Shown: piece after piece, positions 31,701 to 41,492 of the stretch
Layout of the letters: the number at the start of each line of letters is the position of its first letter
Numbering within the stretch: position 1 is the stretch's first letter
NCBI GenBank assembly: GCA_002633025.1
Contig: NMRB01001532.1
Coordinates: 77,639-141,638 of the forward strand
DNA from: Notospermus geniculatus
Lineage: Eukaryota > Nemertea > Pilidiophora > Heteronemertea > Lineidae
Length of the DNA: 64,000 nucleotides
Reading direction: 5' to 3'
Made by a program: the position numbers and the translations under genes
The notes under the pieces: generated by a model
What the model was told of the DNA's origin: nothing
Seen by the model: only the letters and a program-made list of their open reading frames with translations
The model's database searches: none

Positions 31701-34700
31701 TATTGCATATAAAGGAAAACTTGTTCGTCGCATTTCTGCGTCAAAATTTAGGAAGCGATGTCTTTCGCCTTAGAAACCCGTTTCTATATCATGTTTTCAA
31801 AATTTTGGACATTCTAAATACACGTATCAAAATACAATAACACCAAAGTACTCAGGAAGTTCCCTTCTATCAGAACTACATGTACTACAAAAATAGTATA
31901 CCGGAAGTATCAGAATAAAATTACAAAATAAAAAAAATGATTTTCAGTGTATCTGATGAGCTATTACATAATTTTGATATTTCAAAATATCTAAAGTTTT
32001 GATGCAGAAATATGACCAACAAGTTTTCCTTTCATATGCAACAATTCTTGTTAAAATTGGTGCGGTAGTATTTGAAATATACTTGAGATATCAGGTGTAG
32101 ATAAACTTTTGCCAATGCCTCTACCACGGGTCATTCCGGGTAAAAAGTTCCAGTGAAATATTTTTAATGCTTCGTTGCCAATAAATTAGATATGAATTGA
32201 TCAAGTTAAAGAAATGATGCAGGAAATTCTGCTGATTTGACGTTTAAAGATACCATCTTGCCTTACAAGGCCCGTATTCTAGAAGCCTCCTTAACGTTAA
32301 GGTCCACTTTAAGCTTTTGTATTCTGCCCTGTAAACAATAGCTAAAGGTAAACCTTAGAAGGAAGCTTCTACAGGGTGTTTCAAAAAAAAGTTGTCATCT
32401 CTAAAACATCTCCTGGAACCCAAACCCGTCAATATTTTTGGCTCAGATTTGGTCTGTAGATAGGTCAGGATTTATGGAGGAGCGGGAGAAAATTAGGCTC
32501 TGAAAGATTTATGCGTAGATGAATAAGAGGCCTCGGACTGAGCAGGCGCAAAATGCAAAAAACCCAAAGATCAGAAAGCAATGAAACATTTATTTCATTT
32601 GCTGCGCACAGAATTTGCCAGGCATGCCAGGATTACTGAAATCTACCTTCCTCATGGCCATCATTGTCCCTCCAAGAGTTCCCTTCAGCCCAATCGATGA
32701 AATGTCCTCAGCGCATATACATCATCATGCTTCTTTTATTGTTTGGAAGAAAACTACATTTCGGACCCGTTTACTTTTGGGGTCACTGTTCCGTCATAAC
32801 AAGACACCATCATACAAACATTACATAAACATTATGAGTATGTCTACACCTAACAGCTTACAAAATCTGAGCCAAAAATATTCACGGGTTTGGGTTGTAG
32901 GAGATATTTTAGAGATGACAACTTTTTTTTGAAACACCCTGTAGAATACGGCTCATAGTCCGATAAAGATGTAACACTTCAAGATGGTAACACTTTATAT
33001 TCGCGAACTGTTGGAATTTCAAAAGACATAAATATTTTTTTTTTACTTTTTAAATCCTCCTTTAGCAAGATTATTAAAGCTGTAGGTATAAAGCTCTGGA
33101 AAAAAAAATTGACCACCTCGGGAGTCTGTTTGACTCATTTTCCATTATGTAAAGGAATAGGCCCTAATTCATGGGATCTTCTTAAAGATAATATATCACG
33201 GATATTTTCGCGGGCCACGAAATTCATTGTTTATTTACATTTTATTTGTTTATGTCCAGGCTTTCTTTGTCTTATGAGCAAATTGTTGGTGGCATGGCCC
33301 TCTAGAAATTCTGTTGATTCCAAAAGTAGTCATTTTGGTGGGTTGGCATGTCCCAAAAGTCCAAAATAACATAACGTAAACATTCATGTTTACAAACATT
33401 GAACGTAAACAGTGAAGTCGTGATATATTATCTTTAATCAAAACTGTTACCTACAACATCCAGGTTTTTTTAGAGGGACGTTTTAAAGGTACTGCTCTAA
33501 GGTGAGATTGTCCCTTCAAAGTTACTTACTCTACAATCCAACGGATCAGCCAATTCTTATCGTATTTGCTATGAACGCTGGCCAAGTGGCTTGAATGTTC
33601 TCTACACTTCGCTTTTGCCTTATCATATGACTTGGGGTCTTTGCGGCTATAATAGTATGTGTACTTGGAATTGGGCGGTTGATTCCAGCCTGTCTTGCAG
33701 GAATGAGACGCTACAAATACATTGAACCATTACATACATGTGTATATCGTGGGTTCAAACAATAATACTGGGGAGGTTTCGAAATCAAACGATAAACCAA
33801 AACTTTACGACAACGTTACTTTTCATACTACACATTAACCAGATTTTGTATTGCATTTTCGGTACAAAAATAAAGTTGTCGTTAACGTTTACGTTTATCG
33901 TTTGATTTCGAAACCTCCCTATTGAGTTTAAGAAACCATACGTTAACGCTAACGCTAACGTTATTGACATCATTTTGACGTCATATCGAATGAATCTGTT
34001 GTATTTCTTCGGGGAGTGACGTCATTTTGACGTAATTAGCGTTAGCGTTAACGTATGGTTTCTTAAACTCACTAATTTCACACAACACTAACGTCGGCGA
34101 ATTGAATTGAATACAGTGTGGCTATAACATTACTCATTATTATCATTATTATTCAACTGAAACAATCGCTGTAATGGGAGTACCGGCAAAGCAAAAGCCC
34201 TCAGACGCCGTGCGTCATTCAGACGTTTCAAAATATTGCGTCATTCACAATCCATGACGTCGATCATTGACCTGTTGTTTACGCTCAAATGGTGAAAATT
34301 TTATCGATTCTGCTCAAAAGTGAGATATATTTCAGCAGTTATGTACATGATGATAGAAACGTAAAATTAGAAATTGAATATAGATCGATTTAGATACTTT
34401 TTTGCCTACATGTACATGTAGAAGTGGGTGTGCTATTCAGAATTAATTAGAAAACAACGTTGGCCTCACTTTCAGCGACGGAGTTATGACCTGGGGTCTG
34501 TTTCATAAAGTGACTTTAAAATAATGGTACCTTTAACCAAATGGAAAATGCATTGAGTTAATGGTACCATTAACTTAAAGTCACTTTACAAAGCAGGCCC
34601 CTGGTTGATAGTCAGCGCCGCGTCGCGGATTAGTTTTGCCGGTACGTCATCAAGAGTATGACATTACCTTTCTTGCATATGAAGTTGTACGGCTGTGTAC

Positions 34701-36680
34701 AAGTCTTGTCATCCCAGTACCCTGCAGAGGTCAGTCTCACACACTTGTCGGTTTCACCGTTATAACGACACCGACTATTAGTGAAACTTACAGTCGAATT
34801 ATCCGTCCATCGCAGATCAGATGGTTTATTATTTGGGTCCCTTAGACCCATCCAAGCATCTCTCGATGAGCAGCTAAAAATATGGGAACGTAATTCGCAA
34901 TAGTGTGGTCCAACTGTACGTGTAGTCGCTAGAAAGTTCAACATGTGCAACTCGCAGCGAATAGCAAATTCTCAGTTCCATCGAGTCGCAAGGGTGCGTA
35001 CATTGACCGCTTCTGGCGACTGATCAGTCGCCTGCAGTTCCAGCTAGATCCCCCGGTCGCCAGGTAGCTCAGTGGTGACTAGTTGTATCCAGTCGCAAGT
35101 GCGATGTACGCTAGGCTTTATACCACAAAGGTTGTTACAGTGACAAGAAAGATAGTAGGCCTATTCTTCAGCGATGAGTTGATGACCTAACAGCATAAAG
35201 GAATCAACCATAAAGGTTTAACTGCGAACGATGAGCTTACTGAGGGATACACTTCCTGTGTTGCCACCAGATGTCTCTCACTGCCTGAATTTTGGCTTTA
35301 CGTAATAGGCACGAGCTTCAACTTTTTTTGTGGTGAAGAGGTACATGAACCTGCCAACATGATGCTTTGAATTCCATTTCTGACGATAACTGAGCTATTT
35401 TCAGCACAATTAGTGTTCCATGTACAAATGTACGTCAGCCTATTCAAATGTACACCGATGACCCTGAACACACATCGTTCGTGGGGTTCTCATTAATTCA
35501 GACCTTTTGTATCATAAGATCAACTAGTCGGAATTCAACAAAATTTGCAGTGAATGTGCAGAAGGGTCTTGCCTATCACATGGAAACGTCAGAATGCAAA
35601 TCTGTTGGGTTTTAAAGGGATATTGTCCACATTTATAAAATGCTAAATTTGTCAGTTGAACCTTTATGGTTGATTCCTTTATGCTAACAGCCGTACCTCT
35701 TCATTATTTTAATTAGCCAATCATTCACTTCTTTACTGTGAATACTGGCCAGGTCTCCCCCGAGGTTACGGCAGGACCTTCGTGCATTCTCGAAAGTTGC
35801 TGATTTCTTTCCGAAGTAAAGATAATATTGCCCTCCCTTTGGTTGCCATTCTGAAGGGCACGCTGCATCTGAAAGGAAGATCAATGGAAATCCAACCAAA
35901 AAAGAAACGGACGGACAGACGGACGGCAAGGGCGTAGGTGGGTCAGAGCCTGGGGAGGTGCACATTTTTGGGAAGGTGGAACACCTCCTGGAGACTAGGC
36001 TTGAAATTTGCTGTAGGCCTACATTAGCTGCTGCAGAAAGTTTCTGAAAGTCTTTGGGAGCAGGTATTTGACTTGAGCCTACCGGTACTGGGCTGTTATT
36101 GCACAGTGCGCTGAAGCGCGCGGGGGGGGGGGAGGGCTCCCCTAGAAATTTTGCAATCCAGATGCCCGAGACGCGATTTATTTCAGTGCCATTCTCAACC
36201 AAAATTTACAAGACAACAAAGGTTGATTTTTCCCTGCTTGCCTGGAGCGGAATTCTCTTACTGCTGGGGGGCCTACGCCCAAGACGGAAGGACCGACGAA
36301 CGGACTTACAACCTTCCGGAAATTTTTGGGAAGAGCGATAAACATTCCAAGCACATCTAGTTGTCAAACAATACCACTAAATTTATCTTATACGAAAAAA
36401 AATGACGCCACAGAAAATGAAAGGTTCCAGGAACACCCCCCCCCCGCTCAACTNCCGCCCAACTGCTTGGCTAATTATCGCCCAAGGTCCCATGAATGTG
36501 CCGATGAAAACGCTAATCAGGAAGAAACGAAGGGGCCTGGGTGGCTAAAAATACGGTATTGATAATGTAATAATGTAAAACTGTTAGAATAGAATTTACA
36601 TGTACATGTATGTACACGTACTAGGCCCTACCTGTGTTCACAACGAGAAGAAAGAGCAAAAAATGTCCCAATATTCTCAT
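26175..36680 (-). CDS. Lectin-like gene 2: signal peptide, 2 CTLD, Thr-rich linker, PAN (3' end open)
   Basis: Minus-strand exons in transcript order: 36680-36632, 35868-35697, 34873-34668, 33710-33530, 30095-29866, 28857-28537, 26414-26175. All phases agree (1,2,1,2,1,1,1). Residues 1-16 are a signal peptide (MRILGHFLLFLLVVNT). Residues 17-142 form C-type lectin domain 1 (ACPSEW, GGDLASIHS, DAWMGLRD, GYWDDKTC, FICKK). Residues 143-279 form domain 2 (SCKTGWN, SSHLASVHS, KWEDGSS, FFCSK). Residues 280-386 are Thr-rich (TTIPTTTTS), probably O-glycosylated. Residues 387-466 form a PAN/apple-like domain (PKCGIKSYQC, GYDLKRVQV, ECGTKC, FTYLEPQC). Neither CTLD shows an EPN or QPD sugar-binding triplet, so calcium-dependent sugar binding is doubtful. 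The last exon ends in phase 1, so more exons follow; I could not identify them with confidence. Exon 2 has a weak GTACGG donor with a transposon 13 bases beyond it. Confidence 0.8.
26440..27328 (+). mobile_element. 5'-truncated LINE, C-terminal reverse-transcriptase ORF
   Basis: A 262-codon frame (26456-27244, one ambiguous base at 26,493) matches the C-terminal part of a non-LTR retrotransposon ORF2: GELGRHSLKIDVALRMISFW, then a Cys/His cluster CAFCG...HYLISCEHF that is typical after the reverse-transcriptase domain. It ends shortly before an AATAAATATG tail and a TTATG pentanucleotide run (27,296-27,327), the kind of 3' end used by CR1/L2-like elements. The reverse-transcriptase catalytic part is missing. 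It lies antisense in the Thr-to-PAN intron of lectin gene 2 and is otherwise intact, hence young. Confidence 0.85.
27400..27685. other. Lectin gene 2 intron, no recognised gene
   Basis: It holds a short segment related to about 16,370-16,440 (ACCTATTGAGGCAGTGGG in reverse) and otherwise unremarkable sequence. Confidence 0.4.
27686..28247. mobile_element. TTACACTACATA MITE split by two nested MITEs
   Basis: The host element starts TTACACTACATAAAAAACCC (27,688) and ends CAATGTAGTGTAACCACGGC. Inside it are a GTAACATTTGTGAGTGTTTC...ATCGACGTTACAC element (about 27,900-28,050) and an AAATAGTGTCCCCCTGTAAAA element (about 28,048-28,222). A less disturbed copy of the host is at 63,445-63,680. Confidence 0.75.
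28255..28435. mobile_element. MITE hairpin 'CCGTTGTACACGGT'
   Basis: ATACCCGTTGTACACGGT at the left pairs with ACCGTGTACAACGGGCAT at the right, with TTTTTATTACTAAAAATTATAAATG also mirrored. About 170 bp. Confidence 0.75.
29045..29337 (-). mobile_element. tRNA-derived SINE, full-length copy
   Basis: In the minus orientation it starts GAGCCACGGTGGTGTAGTGG, carries the B-box GGTTCGAATCCC and ends in the AAACCCAAACTTTTAACT tail. It is the same family as 6,711-6,890 and serves as the uninterrupted reference for that copy. Confidence 0.8.
30165..30290. repeat. Dispersed repeat ('ATTTAGTGCCACTTTTTG' family)
   Basis: Matches the 3,601-3,720, 14,870 and 22,735 copies (GGCGCCAC, TTCTCCAATACCGTAGTTTTGCC, GTTGGAAAATGTA). 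Confidence 0.6.
30345..30665. mobile_element. Nested MITEs
   Basis: An outer element pairs CTAGGCCGGTTTCC with GGAAACCGGTCTACC. It hosts a reverse copy (about 30,470-30,625) of the GTAACATTTGTGAGTG family, ending CACTCACAGATGTTACACC. Confidence 0.7.
30695..31075. mobile_element. Foldback MITE
   Basis: GCAAATCTGACGAAACACGA at the left mirrors TCGTGTTTCGTCAGATTTGC at the right (via TTTCGTACTTCGTGTTTCG), with GGTTGGTACCAC also paired inside. Confidence 0.8.
31615..32118. mobile_element. Foldback MITE
   Basis: GGCACAGCATTGACAAAAG pairs with CTTTTGCCAATGCCTC, and ACACCAATTTTAACAAG pairs with CTTGTTAAAATTGGTG, across about 490 bases. It lies in intron 4 of lectin gene 2. Confidence 0.75.
32270..32960. 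mobile_element. MITE split by a TA-flanked DNA transposon derivative
   Basis: The outer hairpin (CCCGTATTCTAGAAGCC ... TAGAATACGG) is interrupted by a segment of about 570 bp (32,373-32,943) bounded by CAGGGTGTTTCAAAAAAAAG and CTTTTTTTTGAAACACCCTG with TA on both sides. This fits a Tc1/mariner-type insertion. The interior has no full transposase frame. Confidence 0.75.
33130..33445. repeat. Dispersed repeat, also at 47,855-48,035
   Basis: Landmarks GGTGGCATGGCCCTCTAGAA, GTTGGCATGTCCCAAAAGTC and CGCGGGCCACGAAATT recur in reverse at about 47,855-48,035, in the signal-peptide intron of lectin gene 1. It is non-coding. Confidence 0.65.
33775..34080. mobile_element. Two adjacent MITEs
   Basis: A GAGGTTTCGAAATCAAACGA family element (33,775-33,919) abuts a second hairpin (about 33,920-34,073), GAGTTTAAGAAACCATACGT...ACGTATGGTTTCTTAAACTC, which has runs of CGTTAACGCTAACG. 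Confidence 0.8.
34493..34605. mobile_element. MITE 'CAGGGGCCTG', copy 2
   Basis: Near-identical to 6,051-6,160: AAAGTGACTTTAAAATAATGG...TTAACTTAAAGTCACTTT. It lies in the intron after the first CTLD of lectin gene 2. Confidence 0.8.
35194..35683. mobile_element. 490-bp foldback, near-identical to 56,128-56,616
   Basis: The ends are CATAAAGGAATCAACCATAA and TTATGGTTGATTCCTTTATG. It agrees with the transporter-intron copy at all but a handful of bases I compared, and about 38 bases of left flank (CTATTCTTCAGCGATGAG) are also shared. Its right end lies 13 bases from the exon 2 donor of lectin gene 2. Confidence 0.9.
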
Positions 36681-36870
36681 TTTGAAAATCTTCGAGACAC
36701 CTTTCCAATTCACGCTGAGAAATCGGTGTGCGCTGATACAGCAGACAACAAACTTATTAACTGCGCGGGGAAGTTCAAATTAACGACTCTGATTGCATTT
36801 CACACTCCACGCATTGATTGTTTGGTGCACTGCATGGAGAGTACTTCGTTTTCCCGGCACTTAATTGCTA
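36681..36870 (-). promoter_or_regulatory. Upstream region of lectin gene 2, conserved with lectin gene 1
   Basis: The 190 bases before the ATG match about 48,259-48,440 before lectin gene 1, including CAGACAACAAACTTATTAA and TTTCACACTCCACGCATT. The conserved span holds no reading frame and is the likely shared promoter plus leader. I see no confident TATA box. Confidence 0.45.
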
Positions 36871-38062
36871 AGTATGTTGCAGATAATCCGGTAATAATTT
36901 TGAACGAGGCAAGTTATTCCCGACTTTATATTTTTCGGCTGTACAGCCGATGGTTGAAAAGATGGCAACCAACCACAGATAGGTAAAATCGATGCACTTG
37001 TGTATACTTTACATTCATTTCTCTAAGACCAGTGCCAGATATGCAGGCCTCGCCTCAAGTCCAACCCCTCATTACCTTCAGTTGAATACGGTTGGCCAAT
37101 TGGCAGGGTATTGTGTCCTTGTGTGCACCGATGCAAAGAAGGTCACCATGTCTGTTACACTGAGTTAGACTGAACTGATTCATCTTTTGTTAGATTTATT
37201 GATCACGCATGGTGGGGTGACTTTATAACTTGTAGTAGGCCTATACGGGGCGTGGCTTGTGGCTTTTCTATTTTGACCAGTATTTTGACCACACAGTTCC
37301 AAGAGCAGGTCAATGGAGAGTGTGAACCAATCAACCTGAATGGACTAAAAGTAGGCCCTATGACCTCATTCATATTAAAGCGGAGGGAGGTGCATAAGGA
37401 TATAATGCACTGGTCTTAGAGAAATGAATGTAAAGTATGTCTTTTGAATGAATGAGGACCCTAGCTCACTGGCTCAATAGGTGTCACCAGTGGTTAAATC
37501 TATTGAAATAAAACTGGCAACTCGGTCCTGATCAATTTCCCACACAAAAGCCGTCCATTGTATAGGAACGAGTTTCGGTGTGCTGCCCTCTATCGTAGCT
37601 AGGATGCCCATTCAGAAGATTTTGAAGTATTTGTCCTGTTGTTATGACAACGAACACCACCCTGAGAACTCCGGTAATTTGTGTTTTTCTTCGCTCTATG
37701 ATTGAGATGACCACTTACCAGTTACACGGCTACCGCTGAAGTACGTATCGATTTCACGTTCCAGTTTGTTGAATGCCAAACATTAGAAGACAAACACGAA
37801 ATTTTTAAGTGACTCCTCTTGAGTTCTGCAGTGACATGACTTTGTTATGTTTGCGCTAATTGCGCGGAAGTTTACACCATAATCGCTCAAAAGGGAAATA
37901 CATGTACCTTAACATCCCCCGCCAAAAAAACAACGTTCAACACCTTCACCTTCACCTTCAACACCTTTTCAACCATCGGCTGTACAGCCGAAAAATATAA
38001 AGTCGGGAATGACTTGCCTCGTTCAAAATTATTACCGGATTATCTGCAACATACTTGTTTGA
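36868..38062. repeat. Inverted repeat pair with nested foldback
   Basis: About 36,868-36,965 (GTATGTTGCAGATAATCC ... TTTCGGCTGTACAGCCGATGG) recurs in reverse at about 37,963-38,058. Between them, 37,007-37,440 is a second foldback (TTTACATTCATTTCTCTAAG and its complement). No gene. Confidence 0.75.
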
Positions 38063-38119
38063 CGCGATATTATACACAATTTTGTATTTGTATTTGATGT
38101 CTCCGTTAGGTGCAAACCA

Positions 38120-38970
38120 TAGCATTTTTGGCCCTGGGAAATTTTGAAGAGGCCATCTCAAGCTATGTTCCTCACTTGGATGGGGTCTTTTATTTGCCCT
38201 TGCAAAGGCACAAGGAAGGCCCACAAGGCACCACTGCTTACTGAAGAGCCAGAGGTGATTAATTCCACAAGTTGAATCGTGTAACCCCCTTAAGAGAAAT
38301 CAATAAATCAACGTACATAAATTATCATGAATTATTTTATTTGAATATTACATAATATGCAAATCATGATATCGGTTTCGTCTAAAAATGCATTGTTGTG
38401 TCACACTGACCATAACTACATGTATTGTATTGTGGATTTTTGCATCAAGGCCGGTGAGTTACGGAAATGGCCGTCTCAATCGTCTGTGTCCTCACTAACT
38501 TGCCCTTGCAAAGGCACAGTGTACAATGCATCATGGCTTGCTGTCCTATCCAGTGATAGTCAATAATCCCATGTGGCCGTCTTCATGCCTTCCCCTTTTT
38601 GCTGTTCAAGGGCGTATCAGTAAATGACATCTGGATTGAAGTCTTCGGAGGTGTCATCTTGGAGGCATCCCACGTGTCTTCACAGAGGTCCTGTTCGACG
38701 CGATATCATACACAATTTTGTCTTTGTATTTGATGTCTCCGTCAGGGGCAAATCATAGCATTTTTGGCCCTGGGAAATTTTGACGAGCCATCTCACGATA
38801 CTCGTGTTCCTCACTTGGATGGGGTCTTTTATTTGCCCTTGCAAAGGCACAAGGTACAAGGCACCACGGCTTACTGAAGAGCCAGGGGTGATTAATATGG
38901 CCAGGATTCGAACCCGGGATCTGCCGCTGTTGAGCGTTCGTGATAACCAATAGACTATCAGGGCTCCCAC
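38120..38970 (-). mobile_element. tRNA-like SINEs and flank block
   Basis: The minus-strand SINE at about 38,760-38,970 (GAGCCCTGATAGTCTATTGG A-box side; CCCGGGTTCGAATCC B-box) has a tail repeated at 38,100-38,240. Between them lies a block (38,270-38,700) related to SLC5 intron 1 and to the PLAT-PAN 3' flanks. Confidence 0.6.
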
Positions 38971-39511
38971 AGATGAAACCTCAAGCTGCTATTACGGAGA
39001 CTACGGATACTGTAGTTGACAATGGCTTCCAAAAGGATTCGCGACCGTGAAGCCGATTAATGCATGCATGGACAAATACCAGNACTGGCAGTTATATCTC
39101 GAACAGGACGCTCATGATGCATCCGGCAGTTGCTCGGAGACGCAAGCGCGCTCAGGTCGACAAAATTGGCAACTGATCAGTCACTCCGAGTTGCTTCCAT
39201 CGCCGGAGAGCTAGTTGCCGCGAGTTGCTTCAGGACGCAATGTCGACCTGTGGGCACCTTTAGAATTGCCACCTACCTGTGCTCGTTTGAACTTGATACC
39301 GTTGGTTGGAGAGAGTTTGAATTCGACGATGAGGAACGAAAGAAAACAAAACTCAACTTACCGTATCCTGTCACGTGGGGAAATATGTACGGCTAGGCTG
39401 ACACTTACAGCAAATCTCAATGCGGTTGGGGTGTTTTTAAAGTCGACTGATCCGGCTGAATGCATCTTCACTGAGTTCAGGTCAAGACTCGGCTTCTCCT
39501 CCCTTGACCTT

Positions 39512-39890
39512 CACGCAAGCAAACCACATTCCGTGTTCAACGGATTTCCCCCGTTCCAGAAAAAGCAACCAATCACGGCAGAGCAGCTCGGGTGATGACA
39601 AGATGGCGGGCTCGATGAAACTTTATTCGAATGCAAAGTCTCCGTGCATGGGACTTACAAGTACTCAAAAAGAAGCCGCGAAGGCAATATTCGATGGAGA
39701 CTATTTGTTATTCTGTTGTAGGACTGGCAGTGGGAAGTCAATTATGTGCCAGCAGGTCAGTGTTGTCCGCTACGAAGTTGAACGGCGTACTCGTATTGAA
39801 TAAATTACCGCATGAGAACCGAGGCTTCTGATTGGTCGCACGAGAAAATCCCAAAGCGTTGAACACGGAATCTGGTTGCTTGCTGCAGAG
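39512..39890. mobile_element. Inverted-repeat cassette around the RecQ-like exon
   Basis: Left arm: GCAAGCAAACCACATTCCG, TGTTCAACGG, AACCAATCAC. Right arm, as complement: GATTGGT, CGTTGAACACGGAATCTGG, TTGCTTGC. The arms pair imperfectly over about 60 bases and enclose the 153-base helicase exon. Confidence 0.6.
39603..39755 (+). CDS. RecQ-like helicase, first exon only
   Basis: ATG at 39603 in a good context (CAAGATGG), 51 codons, phase 0, followed by a donor (CAG/GTCAGT). The peptide has a Gln preceding a Walker A motif (GLTSTQKEAAKAIF, then CCRTGSGKSIMCQQ), matching the Q-motif/motif I spacing of RecQ-family DNA helicases. Nothing further of the helicase is visible: the next 180 bases are non-coding and then a 928-base gap follows. 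The exon is bracketed by an imperfect inverted repeat (about 39,512-39,575 and 39,828-39,890), so it may be a captured fragment rather than a working gene. Confidence 0.6.
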
Positions 39891-39937
39891 TGTAGGAAGA
39901 GGTTAGCGATTTCTACACGATGCATTATGCAGAATGG

Positions 39938-40865
39938 NNNNNNNNNNNNNNNNNNNNNNNNNNNNNNNNNNNNNNNNNNNNNNNNNNNNNNNNNNNNNNN
40001 NNNNNNNNNNNNNNNNNNNNNNNNNNNNNNNNNNNNNNNNNNNNNNNNNNNNNNNNNNNNNNNNNNNNNNNNNNNNNNNNNNNNNNNNNNNNNNNNNNNN
40101 NNNNNNNNNNNNNNNNNNNNNNNNNNNNNNNNNNNNNNNNNNNNNNNNNNNNNNNNNNNNNNNNNNNNNNNNNNNNNNNNNNNNNNNNNNNNNNNNNNNN
40201 NNNNNNNNNNNNNNNNNNNNNNNNNNNNNNNNNNNNNNNNNNNNNNNNNNNNNNNNNNNNNNNNNNNNNNNNNNNNNNNNNNNNNNNNNNNNNNNNNNNN
40301 NNNNNNNNNNNNNNNNNNNNNNNNNNNNNNNNNNNNNNNNNNNNNNNNNNNNNNNNNNNNNNNNNNNNNNNNNNNNNNNNNNNNNNNNNNNNNNNNNNNN
40401 NNNNNNNNNNNNNNNNNNNNNNNNNNNNNNNNNNNNNNNNNNNNNNNNNNNNNNNNNNNNNNNNNNNNNNNNNNNNNNNNNNNNNNNNNNNNNNNNNNNN
40501 NNNNNNNNNNNNNNNNNNNNNNNNNNNNNNNNNNNNNNNNNNNNNNNNNNNNNNNNNNNNNNNNNNNNNNNNNNNNNNNNNNNNNNNNNNNNNNNNNNNN
40601 NNNNNNNNNNNNNNNNNNNNNNNNNNNNNNNNNNNNNNNNNNNNNNNNNNNNNNNNNNNNNNNNNNNNNNNNNNNNNNNNNNNNNNNNNNNNNNNNNNNN
40701 NNNNNNNNNNNNNNNNNNNNNNNNNNNNNNNNNNNNNNNNNNNNNNNNNNNNNNNNNNNNNNNNNNNNNNNNNNNNNNNNNNNNNNNNNNNNNNNNNNNN
40801 NNNNNNNNNNNNNNNNNNNNNNNNNNNNNNNNNNNNNNNNNNNNNNNNNNNNNNNNNNNNNNNNN
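39938..40865. other. Assembly gap (928 N)
   Basis: Undetermined bases. The sequence resumes inside a GAGGTTTCGAAATCAAACGA-family MITE end. Exons downstream of the Ig exon, a PAN exon for lectin gene 1 and later RecQ exons could all be hidden here. Confidence 0.99.
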
Positions 40866-40957
40866 TATCGTTTGATTTCGAAACCTCCCCATTATTATTG
40901 GTTCTGGTCAGAGGTCGTTCAAGCTGCTCATGTTTCTCATTTCGCGTTTCCTCTTAC

Positions 40958-41233
40958 CTTCCACTACAACTGTCGCGGTAGCCGAAGGGGATGTTCCAGC
41001 ACTATTGCTAGCAGTACACGTGTACTGACCACCGTCTGTTACAACCGCTGATGTTTTTTCATAAGTAGCTCCCTTCGGACCGGAAGACACTAGCAACGTC
41101 TGATCCTTTGCCCACTGAAATTTGTCGATGGTGTCTGTTTTCGCACCGGCAGCGCAAGTTAGTGTGAGGTTAAACCCAGCAAAAACCATTGCTGGCGCTG
41201 TGATCGTTGGCATACTTGGTGCTTGGAGCGCAG
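40958..41233 (-). CDS. Ig-domain exon
   Basis: A phase 1-1 exon of 276 bases (acceptor CCACAG, donor GAAG/GTAAGA). It encodes one immunoglobulin domain of the I-set/V-like kind: GFNLTLTCAAG with the first Cys, FQWAKD with the core Trp, and DGGQYTCTASNSAG with the second Cys. It could belong to a separate minus-strand gene whose other exons are in the gap. It could also be an alternative 3' exon of lectin gene 1, since the phase-1 end of the second CTLD (42,704) is compatible. No signal peptide or membrane segment is visible. Confidence 0.75.
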
Positions 41234-41330
41234 CTGTGGATTTGAGACAGAGAAAGATGTCAGTGGTTAGCCATTCTTGCCATTGGCCAACTTCTGTGTA
41301 CAGAATCTGGAACAGGGTTTTGAATTAAGG

Positions 41331-41492
41331 AATTAAACCCGAGGCGGAGGGTCTTGGTTGCGACACCAAACCCGCGAGGGTGGAGCTAAAATGTAGTCCA
41401 AACCGCCGACCGAGGGTTTGGACGGAATTTTTGCTCCACCCGAGCGGGTTTGGTGTCGCAACCAAGACCCGAAGCCGAGGGTTTAATTTCTA
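41331..41492. mobile_element. MITE hairpin
   Basis: TTAAACCCGAGGCGGAGGGTC pairs with GACCCGAAGCCGAGGGTTTAA, and TTGGTTGCGACACCAAACCC is also mirrored. About 160 bp. Confidence 0.85.

Noticed and set aside
39876-41051. Long frames across 39,876-41,051
   Set aside because: They span the 928-base N gap; only the Ig exon on the minus strand has real content.
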